From the NCBI GenBank assembly GCA_963814985.1, contig CAWFFV010000034.1, positions 186,001-250,000 on the forward strand: DNA of 64,000 nt, given 5' to 3'. The notes under the pieces were generated by a model. The model did not search any database and was not told the origin of the DNA. It saw only the letters and a program-made list of their open reading frames with translations. The translations under genes were made by a program, and so were the position numbers. This DNA comes from CAWFFV01 sp963814985 (GTDB lineage: Bacteria; Chloroflexota; Ktedonobacteria; Ktedonobacterales; Ktedonobacteraceae). Positions within the stretch are counted from its first letter, which is position 1. The number at the start of each line of letters is the position of its first letter. Positions 25,845 through 35,197 of the stretch are shown piece by piece.

Positions 25845-28275
25845 AAACTTTTTTGATCTCAAGCTCTGCCATATACTGAGCCTCGATATAGGCTTGATAT
25901 GCTCCGGCTGAGCCGAGTGTGGGTTGAGGACCTTGATTAGGTGGGATAGTGCGACCAGTATATGCATCAGCTGCGGTACTCTTGAGTAAGAGAGCAACAC
26001 GCACAAGATCCGGGTTAGTCAGATCTGTCGCGTGCAGAATTTGAGTGTCGTAGGTACGGATATTCTGTATCCACTCTTTCAAGTTGGTAATGGCATTCCT
26101 CACGTTCTGCACATGTTGGGCAAAGTTGGGATCGTTGTCTGTTAGTTTTTGAATCTTGTCCAACTGTGTTGCCAGCGCGTCAATGTAACCTGGCTGCGTT
26201 GGTGAGGAGAGCAAACCAATCTGTGTATTTATCTGTGGTGGAATAGTCACGGGCAGGTCACCACTCTGTATGGCATATTGTGTTCCATCGATTATCTCGA
26301 TGACGCGCGTAGCCTGCCGTATCGCAAGCCCATAATCATGGGTGAACTGGAGCGAATCTGCGATACTGCCTGCTTTATCATTCATTGACTGGATTGTCTC
26401 TGTGAGTCCTGCCACGATGGCTGGCTGTCCTGGTAGATCCGGTGCTGCGTATAAGATATTTCTGATGTAAGGAAAGATAGCTGTGTTAATCGTTGCCTGA
26501 TATACTGTATTTCCTGTTGGTGTCTTTGGATTGCTTGTAGTGTTTTCCGCAGTAATGATCAGGTTTTGTGCCGTTGACAAGAGATTTGCATGGTTGGTAT
26601 TACCTGGATAGAGATAGGAAATGGTACCATCTCCCTGTACACGGAGCTGTCCAAGTAGCAGTGAGTGATGTGATAAGTCCTGTAACCATGCAAAATAGCT
26701 TGTGCCTGAGGGAGATGCTGGTACGTTTTGCATCTCAATACGCAACTGATCATTATGCCCAAGGGCATCATCCTGGAAGAAAACATGACCTGCCAGGGTA
26801 GTATCCACTGCCGGTCCTTTATTGTTCAACAGGATGCTTGCGCCTAGCGCTGAACCGATAACAACTAGCAGTAGTAACAGCGTGGCAACTACGATATACA
26901 GAGGAACATCGTTGGTGCGTGAACGCTCCCTTGCCTGCACGGTTGAGTGCAGTGGATAAACAAGGGGTGGTGTTGACGCAAGTGGCTCATACATCTGCAA
27001 TTTCATGGAAGGAGTAGGGACCTGTATTTTCATGGAAGGGGTAGGGACCTGCATCCTCATAGAGGGAGTAGGGATTTGTATTTTCATGGAAGGAGTAGGG
27101 ACCTGTATTCTCATAGAGGGAGTAGGGATCTGCATTTTCATAGAGGGAGTAGGGATCTGTATGTTAGCTCTATTAGAAGGAACAGGGGCATGGTTTGTTT
27201 GTGCGGGTAGTGTTGGTACAAATTGAGAGGTGGTCAGCTTGCCAGAAGGGGTCGTCATGGGAGTTGGGAAGCGTGCTGGAAGGAGAGATGAGCGTGGAGA
27301 TAACTGCTGCATTGGTTGTGAGTCACCGAAAATGGATGCCTGGAAATCTGCCGCATTGAAAGATGGTGAATCCTTCTGCTCTACTACGGCTGTCTGGTTC
27401 GAAAAAGCAGGCAGTATGGATTGCATAGAGCAGGCGTCAGCGACTGCGACTGCCAGGAGAGAAGCCATAGGGAAGCGCGTTGCGGTGTCCTTTGCCATAG
27501 CACGCAAAATAACCTCTGAGAGTGCTGGTGGGATATTGGGGTTGATCGATGACGGTGGTGTGGGTGATGCGTTGATATGCTGAATCATTACTGCCACCGA
27601 ACTCTCATCACGGAATGGCGGTACGCCAGTACAGAGTTCGTAAAGGATGACACCAAGGGAATAAACGTCGCTACGGTTGTTTGCAGGGCCACCCCTGGCC
27701 TGTTCAGGAGACATGTAGAGTGGAGTACCAATCCCACCGGGGCTTCCTAAAAGCTCTGTAAGGCCAAAGTCGGTAAGCATTGGCTCCCCATTGTTAAAAT
27801 GGGTTTTATTTTGTTTGTCCAGCAAAATATTGCTCGGCTTGATATTTCCATGAACAATGCCTTTTTGATGAGCATAATCTATGGCCACGCCGAGGCTGGT
27901 AAAGAGATATAAGATTTGTGATATCGGGGGAAATACTCCCACATGCGATGTCATGTGAATATAATCGGCGAGTGTTTGTCCTTCTATGTAATCCATAACT
28001 AAATAGGCTATGGTCTCGCTTGATTGTTGTGGGTGAAAAATAGTTACGTCACGAATTTGCACAATGTTCGAATGTTGCAGAGATATGAGAGCCTTTCCCT
28101 CTTGAGTAAAGCGCGTCAAGAAATTAGGGTCAGCTTGTAAGTCGGTATGGATAATCTTAATGGCAACATCGCGCTCAAGCTCTGAGTTATATGCTTTCCA
28201 AACCTCACCAACACTTCCTCTCCCCAATTGTTGCTGCAACTCGTATTTTCCCAGATGACGTGGGATCGTGCTCAT
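25843..28275 (-). CDS. Membrane Ser/Thr protein kinase-like receptor with PTPSM repeats
   Basis: ATG 28275 follows GGAGG. The kinase domain (about 10-280) has GRGSVGEV, K40 in VAIKI, DFG at 169-171 and a full activation segment, but the catalytic loop is HGNIKPSN, so Asn144 replaces the catalytic Asp. The cytoplasmic linker holds six nine-residue repeats of the QIPTPSMKM type. One membrane helix (IVVATLLLLLVVIGSALGASIL) leads to a 330-residue extracellular region of unknown fold. The gene opposes its neighbours and separates an XPB-like helicase from a Bax1-like nuclease. Its stop codon overlaps the edge of a repeat element, so the original C-terminus may be altered. Confidence 0.85.
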   Translation of the reverse strand: MSTIPRHLGKYELQQQLGRGSVGEVWKAYNSELERDVAIKIIHTDLQADPNFLTRFTQEGKALISLQHSNIVQIRDVTIFHPQQSSETIAYLVMDYIEGQTLADYIHMTSHVGVFPPISQILYLFTSLGVAIDYAHQKGIVHGNIKPSNILLDKQNKTHFNNGEPMLTDFGLTELLGSPGGIGTPLYMSPEQARGGPANNRSDVYSLGVILYELCTGVPPFRDESSVAVMIQHINASPTPPSSINPNIPPALSEVILRAMAKDTATRFPMASLLAVAVADACSMQSILPAFSNQTAVVEQKDSPSFNAADFQASIFGDSQPMQQLSPRSSLLPARFPTPMTTPSGKLTTSQFVPTLPAQTNHAPVPSNRANIQIPTPSMKMQIPTPSMRIQVPTPSMKIQIPTPSMRMQVPTPSMKIQVPTPSMKLQMYEPLASTPPLVYPLHSTVQARERSRTNDVPLYIVVATLLLLLVVIGSALGASILLNNKGPAVDTTLAGHVFFQDDALGHNDQLRIEMQNVPASPSGTSYFAWLQDLSHHSLLLGQLRVQGDGTISYLYPGNTNHANLLSTAQNLIITAENTTSNPKTPTGNTVYQATINTAIFPYIRNILYAAPDLPGQPAIVAGLTETIQSMNDKAGSIADSLQFTHDYGLAIRQATRVIEIIDGTQYAIQSGDLPVTIPPQINTQIGLLSSPTQPGYIDALATQLDKIQKLTDNDPNFAQHVQNVRNAITNLKEWIQNIRTYDTQILHATDLTNPDLVRVALLLKSTAADAYTGRTIPPNQGPQPTLGSAGAYQAYIEAQYMAELEIKKV
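26999..27165 (-). repeat. Six tandem 27-bp units encoding (Q-I/V-PTPSM-K/R-x)
   Basis: Each 27-bp unit encodes a nine-residue repeat with one TP and one SM pair. The units differ mainly at the I/V, K/R and final hydrophobic positions. The repeat lies in the cytoplasmic linker of the kinase and offers regularly spaced Thr/Ser sites that could be phosphorylated. Confidence 0.8.
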
Positions 28276-28547
28276 CGCATCCTCCAGTCAACCGATGCAA
28301 TGTCGGTTATTCATACAATATCCCCCGTAACCATACCAGATATCTGTTATGCATTCAATCCTTATAGGACGCATATCCTATAGCAGGTTGTGATAACGAA
28401 AGAAGATGTATTTTTATACAAGATAGTCAGTCTTTATCTTCTTGCTTTTGCAGTATCCTGATTCGTGAATGGCATCAGCCCTATAGATTCCCTCCAACAA
28501 AATCCGCTATAATATGCGATGTTGTGATTATCCACAAGGAGTAAGAT
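28276..28547. other. Divergent promoter region between kinase and DUF790 nuclease genes
   Basis: This AT-rich stretch separates two divergent starts. A TATAAT lies near 28508-28513, about 35 bases before the nuclease start, but its -35 partner is poor. I see no repeat, RNA gene or clear operator. Confidence 0.4.
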
Positions 28548-30545
28548 GTGCGTTTTAGCCTGCAGGATATCAAAAAATCAATACAGCGACGTGATGGACA
28601 CCTTTCTATGGCATTACATTTGCTACGTCCCGGTGAGCTTCATCATGAGATCGAACGACTGATTATGTATCATGAGCATTTGCTCGGTCGACCCCAACGT
28701 TGCTTCTCGCTTGATGATGCTCGTGCCTGTATCGGCGAGTATCATCTGGCTCATTGTCTGATTGCCACACTGAGTTACTGGTATAGCTGGCGACAACGCG
28801 AGTGGGCAGAAGTATTACAGGAATCAGATGCGACTTCTGCCCTGGCTAATATCTCCTCGTCTGTGCAACTTCGCCTTGCACTTTATAATTACGTCAATGA
28901 GCACTATCAAGGGTTTCTGGAGACGCAGATAAGAGCTGATGCGCTCCAGAGCTTCGCTCAGGCATATTGCTTGAGCATTTCTGACCTGGAGTATCTGCTC
29001 ATTTTAGATAGCGAGGAGGAGGCACTCCTCATGCGTAACGCTGCTCAACCGCCAGGTGCGCAAGAGGTTGCTACACTCTACAATCAGTGGGCATTTGAAT
29101 CTGCTCTCTTTAATGCATCAAATGTCCACTTCGTTATCGACTGCAACACTTTTAGCAACACACAGCAGGAAGATTCCCATTTTACCACGCCAGTAGTAGG
29201 AACAGGCGTAGGTGCTAGCATTAAGCGTCTTTGTTATCTAGCACGGCTGCTAGGCGTCTACTATGATCTTGCGTATGATCCGGTGCCGTTAGAGGCGTCC
29301 TCCATAAAGGAGCAGAGGCAAGCAAGTAATGCTCCCATGCGGCTACATCTAACCTTGTATGGTCCGCAGGAAGTAACAGGCGTGCCACAGCAATATGGTT
29401 TGCGTCTGGCTCGTCTGTGTCGTCTGCTTATGGGCTACGGACTGCCAAAGACTGAGCGAGGAAGGGCCAAAAAAGCCTCACTAGCCTCAGCTATTATGCG
29501 GGCTGAAGCTACTGTGCATTGGTCGCAACGTTCTTACACATTCGTCATGGATGCCAACTTGTTACAACTGTTGCCCCCTGTTGCAGAAACGAATCAGAGC
29601 AAAGAACGTACCGGCCCATCAACGCTCTTCGACAGCAATATCGAGCAAGCATTCTGCGAGGCTTTTCTAGCTCTGGCCGGTAGTCAGGGGGTTGATGGCT
29701 GGCAACTGGAACGCGAGCCGGAGCCGCTGCTGCTTGATCATGGGATCTTTATTCCCGACTTTGCGCTTACGCGTGCCCGGAGACGCATCTACGTGGAAAT
29801 CCTCGGCTTTGGACCTCTGCTTATCGTGAACGGAAGGTCCAGAAAGCTCCAACAACTTCAGGGACGCGATGACCTGTTACTGGCTATTCCGGTAGAGGCT
29901 AAAGAAGCTTTTGCCAGCATTGCTCCATACTTTCCTATAGTCGTATATAATGAACAGTTGTCTGTAACCGAAGTATTACAGGTATTACGCAACCGCTACG
30001 ATGATTTTGCCGAACGGCTGGCGCAGATTGATATTGGTGATGTACGTGCGCGTGTGACGGGTCAGAGCTTATTAGCGGAGCGTACGTGCTACGAGGTGTT
30101 ACATTGCTATCGGCGTTCAGAGATACAGCGAGCGGCAGAACAAATTGTAGATTTTGACATAGTATTTGTGCCGGGAATAGGCTTCTATCATTATGGCTGG
30201 ATGGAGCAGGTAAAATTTTCATTGATCGAGTGGATGCGTATGGTCGGTTCGATGAGGCTGGAAGTCCTTTTGCAAGAAATCAGATGTCGCTGGCCTGTGT
30301 TAGGAGCATGTGAAGATGCCACTCTCGAAGGACTGTTGGCATTATGGCCACAGGTGCAGATACGCCGCGATTCAATCTTTGATGCTCATGTGGAGATTGT
30401 TTATCGGGAGGCACAGGGAGTAACTGATATGCAAACTCCATTGGTTACATCTGAAAAAGAAATAAAGAAAACAGAGCGAGAGAAGCGGATTACAGCGAAG
30501 AAACGCATTATCAGCGAAGCAACGCAGGAAGATTTGTGGAGATAG
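28548..30545 (+). CDS. DUF790/Bax1-family nuclease, putative partner of the XPB-like helicase
   Basis: GTG 28548 follows AAGGAG. The 665 residues show the DUF790 layout: an all-helical N-terminus beginning RFSLQDIKKSIQ, then a PD-(D/E)xK-like core with a helix containing EQAFCEAF, the metal ligand in IPDFAL (D404), VEILGF (E417) and a following Lys (K433). Bax1 proteins bind XPB and cut DNA in archaea and some bacteria, usually from adjacent genes. Here the helicase is 2.9 kb upstream, separated by a repeat and an opposing kinase. The C-terminus is charged and Lys-rich. Confidence 0.82.
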   Translation: MRFSLQDIKKSIQRRDGHLSMALHLLRPGELHHEIERLIMYHEHLLGRPQRCFSLDDARACIGEYHLAHCLIATLSYWYSWRQREWAEVLQESDATSALANISSSVQLRLALYNYVNEHYQGFLETQIRADALQSFAQAYCLSISDLEYLLILDSEEEALLMRNAAQPPGAQEVATLYNQWAFESALFNASNVHFVIDCNTFSNTQQEDSHFTTPVVGTGVGASIKRLCYLARLLGVYYDLAYDPVPLEASSIKEQRQASNAPMRLHLTLYGPQEVTGVPQQYGLRLARLCRLLMGYGLPKTERGRAKKASLASAIMRAEATVHWSQRSYTFVMDANLLQLLPPVAETNQSKERTGPSTLFDSNIEQAFCEAFLALAGSQGVDGWQLEREPEPLLLDHGIFIPDFALTRARRRIYVEILGFGPLLIVNGRSRKLQQLQGRDDLLLAIPVEAKEAFASIAPYFPIVVYNEQLSVTEVLQVLRNRYDDFAERLAQIDIGDVRARVTGQSLLAERTCYEVLHCYRRSEIQRAAEQIVDFDIVFVPGIGFYHYGWMEQVKFSLIEWMRMVGSMRLEVLLQEIRCRWPVLGACEDATLEGLLALWPQVQIRRDSIFDAHVEIVYREAQGVTDMQTPLVTSEKEIKKTEREKRITAKKRIISEATQEDLWR

Positions 30546-30716
30546 TCTATTCATATCAGTAATATATGGCAAAACGAAAATTAAGAGTGTATAGTATAGA
30601 TTATTCATCACCTTTACCTGTGTTGCTGAGAAGATAGGCCAGAACGATATATGCTGGTAACGTCCTATTTTTGTAGTGAGCAGGGATAGAGCCAGAACAG
30701 AAAAAAAGAGGTTATT

Positions 30717-31589
30717 ATGCCAAATTCCATTAATGATGATTTCTTACCCAATGACAATACCTATGTGATTGATGCCGAAAGCGCTACTGAAATGACACGC
30801 CTGCTCCACCAGGACCGCATTGTCACCCAAAGTATGCAAGGACTCTTTCCAGAACGCTCCGATGTTTCTGATCTGCATGATGTTCTGGATATTGCCTGTG
30901 GTCCTGGTGGATGGACATTGGACGTAGCACATCTGTACCCTAAAATGAAAGTCGTGGGAATCGACATCAGCCGAACGATGATCCAATATGCACGTGCACA
31001 GGCGAGAGTACAATTACTCAAAAACGTAACATTTCAAGTCATGGATGCCAGCAAACTCCTCGAATTCCCTGATAATTCCTTTGATCTGGTCAATGCTCGC
31101 ACCATTATGGGATTTCTCTCAAAAAAAGCCTGGCCACAGTTTTTGCAAGAGTGCATGCGTATCACTCGTCCAGGCGGCATTATCCGTCTGACAGAATCTG
31201 AAACGACCATAACGACTAGTCCGGCAGCGGAACAGATAGGCGGCCTGGGCACCCTGGCCTTCTTTCGTGCAGGGCTGAGTTTTTCTCCTGATGGGCGACA
31301 AGTGTGTATTACTCCTGTGTTGGGACGTTTGCTTCATGAGGCCGGGTACTCTAATATTCAGAGAAGACCCCATGTTATGGACTTTTCAACAGGTGCGGCA
31401 GGGCATGAGGCCATGTATCAAAATTACATGGTTGCACTCAAACTTATGCAACGTTTCCTGGTAAAAATGGGAGTTACCACCGATGAGGAGTTTGAACCAT
31501 TGTATCAACAGATGCTTGTTGAGATGAAAGAGGAGAATTTTTGTGGTCTCTGGTATCTCCTGACCGCCTGGGGTACAAAGCCACAATAA
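30717..31589 (+). CDS. Class I SAM-dependent methyltransferase (UbiE-like)
   Basis: The SAM-binding motif DIACGPGGWTLD and the acidic post-II loop GIDIS are clear, followed by VMDASKL, DLVNARTIM and the RPGG turn. At 290 residues with a variable C-terminus it is a small-molecule methyltransferase of unknown substrate. ATG 30717 follows AGAGG. It stands alone between the nuclease and a type A repeat. Confidence 0.8.
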   Translation: MPNSINDDFLPNDNTYVIDAESATEMTRLLHQDRIVTQSMQGLFPERSDVSDLHDVLDIACGPGGWTLDVAHLYPKMKVVGIDISRTMIQYARAQARVQLLKNVTFQVMDASKLLEFPDNSFDLVNARTIMGFLSKKAWPQFLQECMRITRPGGIIRLTESETTITTSPAAEQIGGLGTLAFFRAGLSFSPDGRQVCITPVLGRLLHEAGYSNIQRRPHVMDFSTGAAGHEAMYQNYMVALKLMQRFLVKMGVTTDEEFEPLYQQMLVEMKEENFCGLWYLLTAWGTKPQ

Positions 31590-31594
31590 ATTAT

Positions 31595-31739
31595 GGTGAC
31601 TCTTCGGGTCTCCTCGCCACCTGCGGTGGCTCGCCCTTGTTTAGTCGTTGGTGGCGGAGGTTGCGCCGCAACCTCCGCCACCAACGACGCTTGCGAAGCG
31701 CCTACGGCGCTGAGGAATCCAGAGAGGCGAGTGAGCATA
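31595..31739. repeat. Type A interspersed repeat, degenerate ends
   Basis: The core CGCCACCTGCGGTGGCTCGCCC, the central palindrome (GGCGGAGGTTGCGCCGCAACC region) and GAAGCGCCTACGGCGCTGAGG are conserved with other copies. The outer terminal repeats are altered. It sits between convergent genes. Confidence 0.7.
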
Positions 31740-31782
31740 ATATCTCACTCACCATCCCTTCAGAAGCTAGCGAATAATCAAG

Positions 31783-34716
31783 TTAATTATTCTGATAGAG
31801 AACCATACAGGAGATCGCGGGTGCGGTCACTGTTCCTGTGGCCTGACTGAGTACTGTCTCGCCGGCGGTGCCCTGAGTTGCTACCACATTCCAATTTCCT
31901 GCGGGGAGATTAAACGCTGTATCGGCGTTGTTGGGATTGTAAATCACCATGATCGTACCCCATTTATCACCATTGGCGTGGCCTGTGATCTGGAACTGCA
32001 CCGTGTTGGTTGGACTGGTAAGGAACGAAAGGTGCTGCGTGATATCGTTGGCGGTGGTCATACGGAAAGCGGGATGGCCGTTGCGCAAATGAATAATGCC
32101 AGCATAGTAGTTGAACACGTCCTGATACTGGGATTTACGCGACCAATCATACTCGTTTACAGCATCACCCGCGTTGTAACTATTGTCATTGCCACCCTTT
32201 GTGCGTAAGAGTTCCTCGCCGCCAGACATAAATGGAACTCCCTGTGAGGTCATCACTACCGCTTGAGCCAGCTCATCCATCTTGATACGATCTGCATCAG
32301 TAGCTAACGGAGTGCTATCCTGTATCTTGTCCCACAAGACCAGGTTGTCATGGCTTGTCACGTAGTTGATGGTTTCGCTGGGTGCCGCCGTAAAGTCGTT
32401 GATACTGCCCGTCACGCCGTTTTGGATCGTCGTAGTCAGCCCGGTGGCGCCTGTGGCAAATCCCTGAGCGGTGTGATCAAAGACAGTGCCGATCAGGCCG
32501 TTACGGATATTGTCATTGAAGACAGCCACTCCCAATCCCTTTTGCTGTCCTTTTGTGAGTAGATCATCTGCCGGTAGACCTGATGTGCCGCCCGTCCAGG
32601 GTTCACCGTAGATGAGAACACTGGGGTTGATGGCGTGCAGATCTTGCGAGACCAGCCGCATTGTATCCACACCGAGTAATGCCATAAGATCAAAACGGAA
32701 ACCGTCGATGTGATATTCCGTGGCCCAGTACTTCAGCGAGTCGCGTATAAATTTCTGTACCATCGGTCGCTCAGCAGCAACCTCATTGCCGACCCCAGAA
32801 CCATTCGTGTAATTTCCAGAATAGTCAGTGCGGTAGTAATACTGTGGAACGATCTTATCGAAGTCCGAAACCTGCGTAGCAAAAGTGTGGTTGTATACAA
32901 CGTCCATAACGACACCCATGCCGGACTGGTGCAGACTCTGAATCATTTCTTTGTACTCGGTGATACGCGTAGTACCATGTGGGTTTGTGGCGTAAGCGCC
33001 CTCAGGGACATTATAGTTGCGCGGATCGTAGCCCCAGTTGTACTGGTTGGGATTATTATCGTCAATGCTGGCAAAATCTGCTACTGGCATGATATGTACA
33101 TGACTAATGCCGAGTTGTTTCAGACTGTCGATACCAGTGGAGACATTATTGGGTCCCGTCGTCCCATGCTCTGTAAATGCCAGGTATTTGCCTTTGTTCG
33201 TGATCCCCGAATTTGGGTCAACGGAGAAATCACGCATCTGTGTCTCATAGACTACAGCATCGACCGGGTTTGCCAGTTTCTTGTAGTGATCCCCATTCCA
33301 GCCACGTGGATCGGTCTGGTGGAGGTCAACGATCATACCACGTGTAGAATTGACGGCGACTGCCCGCACATAGGGGTCAACGGCGGTTTGTGTTGAGCCA
33401 TAGACAGTCACCTGGTACAGGTAGTACCAGTTTTCCAGATTTCCCCCTACGACTGCGAGCCACGTACCCTTTGCACTTTTATGCATGGCAACCTGGCCGG
33501 TGAGTGGTCCCGTCTCGCTGTTATAGAGCAATAGTTGTACATTGGAGGCCGTCGGTGCCCATACGCGGAAAGCGGTCCCTATTGGTGTATAGGTATTGCC
33601 AAGATCGTCACCTGAATAGGTATAATCATCGTCGCCCAGAACGTTACGGGCTATGACGGCATGCTGTTTATAGCCTGTCAAGCCAAGCTGGACGATATGT
33701 GTCACATCGGGTGATTGGGTGAGCTGGACTTAAACAAGATCGGTCTGGACACCAGCCGATGATGTAGGCAGAGAGACATTCGGGTTGTTGATCGAATCGT
33801 AGGCCTGACCCAGCTTTGTGGCGGGGTCAAATGGAACATAAGAGAAGGTCACATTGGCCCCACCTGTTGGAACCGTGAGTGAGATATTATTACCCGGAAT
33901 GGCCCCATCAAAGGTACCATCAAAAGCAAACTTATAGTTGTAGGTTCCTGCGGGTAAATTCCCTGTAAACTGAAACAGGTTCTTATTAACCTGTTTCATC
34001 AAGGTCGCATTGTCCGCAGGATTTCAGTCGCCTTTTGCGCCCAGGAGATGTTGCAGGTCACCAACAACAACGGCATGGTAGGTCTGGGCAGTGTCAATTG
34101 AGGCTGCTGAAAGAGCCTGGCCTGTGGTTGTATCTGCCACTATTGTGTCACCAGGTGCGAGAGGAAGTGTGAGTGGATTCGTCAACTTGGCAATAATTGT
34201 CCTGGCACTTTCCAGGTAAGCATTGGTGACATGGGGTTGTTTTGCTGCTTCAGCGTCACTTAATGAGGTATACACGTTTGGATCTCCTGATACAAGCCAT
34301 ACCTCTGCTTGACCGTTTGTGATCGTGATATAGCGATTTCTGTGAAATATCTTTTGCTTGCCAGTTTCCCAGACGTACAATGAAGCCAATTTGGGAGGTA
34401 GGTGCCGTCTGATTTCGGATCAGCGAGTATAGTGGCATCGGCAACAACCCCAAACGCATCAGGTGGAGAAGTAAAATCGTATTCTGCTCCTCCATAGCTT
34501 GAACTATCGGAGGCTACAGGCCACATCCAGAAGATTCCAATTGGTGTATGTGCTGTCGAAACGAGCATAGTGCACTTTCACCGTTACGCTTGACATGGCT
34601 GTAGCTTTGCTTCGTGCGGCCAGTGCTGCTCCTGTGCCGCTTAGTAAGAGCAACAAGAGTAAGCAGGTACTGATGTACCATTTTGTTTTAGAGAAACGTG
34701 GAAATTTAGTGATCAT
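31783..34716 (-). pseudogene. pulA: Type I pullulanase (GH13) with CBM41 domain, disrupted by two frameshifts and two in-frame stops
   Basis: From ATG 34716 there is a signal peptide and a CBM41/PUD domain (VKVHYARFD...WNL). The frame then shifts near 34530 and near 34392. Downstream there is an in-frame TGA at 34024-34026 in GDxNPAD, where Trp is expected, and an in-frame TAA at 33730-33732. The catalytic part (31783-33705) is intact, with the diagnostic YNWGYDP, GFRFDLM, GEPW and SHDN motifs of type I pullulanases that debranch alpha-1,6 links. An N1-type PUD domain precedes it. As written no full secreted enzyme can be made. Confidence 0.85.
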
Positions 34717-34893
34717 GTGCTACTTTCCCCTTTGGAAATACATAGCGTTTCATTAAGCTACCTGTAGATAGGCATTCAACTTTTTAAAGTGCTGCGTGGG
34801 AGAGGTGAAGTGTCGAGCGTAAGATCCCTGTAACACTAGCTGGCAGTTCACAGAAATGGTTCGAGTAGCGTCTCTGGTTGGTCAGTCTTTACT

Positions 34894-34925
34894 GTTGACT
34901 TGTCAACTATTGTCCATTCTATAGT
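34894..34925. promoter_or_regulatory. Palindrome GTTGAC-TT-GTCAAC overlapping a possible promoter
   Basis: A perfect 6-bp inverted repeat lies at 34894-34907 in the 481-base gap between the divergent pullulanase and regulator genes. TTGACT at 34895-34900 could be a -35, with TCTATA (34918-34923) as -10 toward the regulator. It could be an operator for the pullulanase/regulator pair. The rest of the gap is AT-rich, without other structure. Confidence 0.4.
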
Positions 34926-35197
34926 ATAACATAGGTAAAAGAGAAGAATCAAGAAAATTGGGTAAAATAAGGCAACTTTCCTTCAATAACAAACTAAATA
35001 TGTTTCTGAGAGCTTGCATACCAGACGAGTGATGAAAATCTTTTTATACCAGGATATATCAATATAGCCCAAAATGGTGAGGTTAAACTATTTCTTGTAT
35101 AACGTGATATAATGTGCTACCTTCCTGTCTACCTAAGATAGTCTAAGTGTATTAGCCTTCTTTCTTCTTTTTAGGGGAAATACAAGGAGAAAAGAAG

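Noticed and set aside
27005..27583. Plus-strand frames opposite the PTPSM repeats
   Set aside because: They mirror the tandem repeat of the minus-strand kinase and have low-complexity repeats with no start signals.
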